Origin: Alphaproteobacteria bacterium
GTDB taxonomy: Bacteria > Pseudomonadota > Alphaproteobacteria > Micavibrionales > UBA1664
NCBI GenBank assembly: GCA_018969935.1
Contig: JAGWXJ010000001.1
Coordinates: forward strand, 1-42,827
DNA: 42,827 bases
Direction of reading: 5' to 3'
The notes below the pieces were generated by a model, which saw only the letters and a list, made by a program, of their open reading frames with translations, was not told the origin of the DNA and did no database searches. Below are positions 42,756-42,827 of the stretch, piece after piece. A program made the translations under genes and the position numbers. Each line of letters begins with the position of its first letter. Position 1 is the stretch's first letter.

Positions 42756-42827
<72 letters not shown>

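Overview
The window looks like chromosomal DNA of a free-living alphaproteobacterium. Evidence for this is a ChvI/ChvG two-component pair next to rapZ and ahcY, a class II aroA followed by cmk and rpsA, an NDUFA12-type complex I protein followed by an MCE/MlaD protein, a DUF2155 protein and aat, and a clpS-clpA pair. Gene order and protein style would fit a Micavibrio-like or Rhodospirillales-like lineage, but that placement is inference. Coding density is very high. There is no insertion sequence, prophage, CRISPR array or rRNA. No gene-free stretch exceeds 300 bases; the longest are 8620-8852 and 21439-21662, and both carry regulatory signals.

Layout: 1-800 holds two small unknown genes, the first with its own promoter and terminator. 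802-7736 is a ChvI/ChvG envelope-signalling region with rapZ, a GAF-domain gene and ahcY, interrupted by an antisense SahH-like gene. 7741-11093 is a divergent pair: a single-domain ClpA-like AAA+ ATPase and a large unknown protein. 11131-18178 is housekeeping: engB, rmuC, def-fmt-truA and radA, plus a prepilin-like gene and an unknown gene. 18167-23738 holds a TRIC channel gene, aroA, a DUF218 gene, cmk, rpsA and a small membrane protein. 23735-28965 is mostly on the minus strand: an acyl-CoA ligase, an amino-acid-type ABC importer and a regulator with a degenerate receiver domain that diverges from an unknown gene. 29045-35874 has a FlgO-like lipoprotein and a clpS-clpA run that continues by stop/start overlaps into two membrane proteins and an FAD oxidoreductase. 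35946-38807 is the NDUFA12-mlaD-DUF2155 run converging on aat. 38876-42633 has an asparagine-synthetase-like pseudoenzyme, a nucleotide-sugar epimerase, a beta-barrel outer-membrane protein and a DUF1232 protein. Two minus-strand tRNA-Gly genes close the window.

Most notable observations: (i) six genes (GAF, AAA+, radA, TRIC, acyl-CoA ligase, epimerase) have a -10-like hexamer exactly six bases before the ATG and no Shine-Dalgarno, suggesting leaderless transcripts; (ii) RapZ has Met in place of the Walker A lysine; (iii) the AsnB-like protein lacks both catalytic signatures; (iv) a lone ClpA D1-like ATPase diverges from a large unknown protein; (v) the coding tails of aat and the DUF2155 gene overlap antisense by about 250 bases; (vi) a SahH-like paralogue sits inside the chv locus, close to true ahcY.
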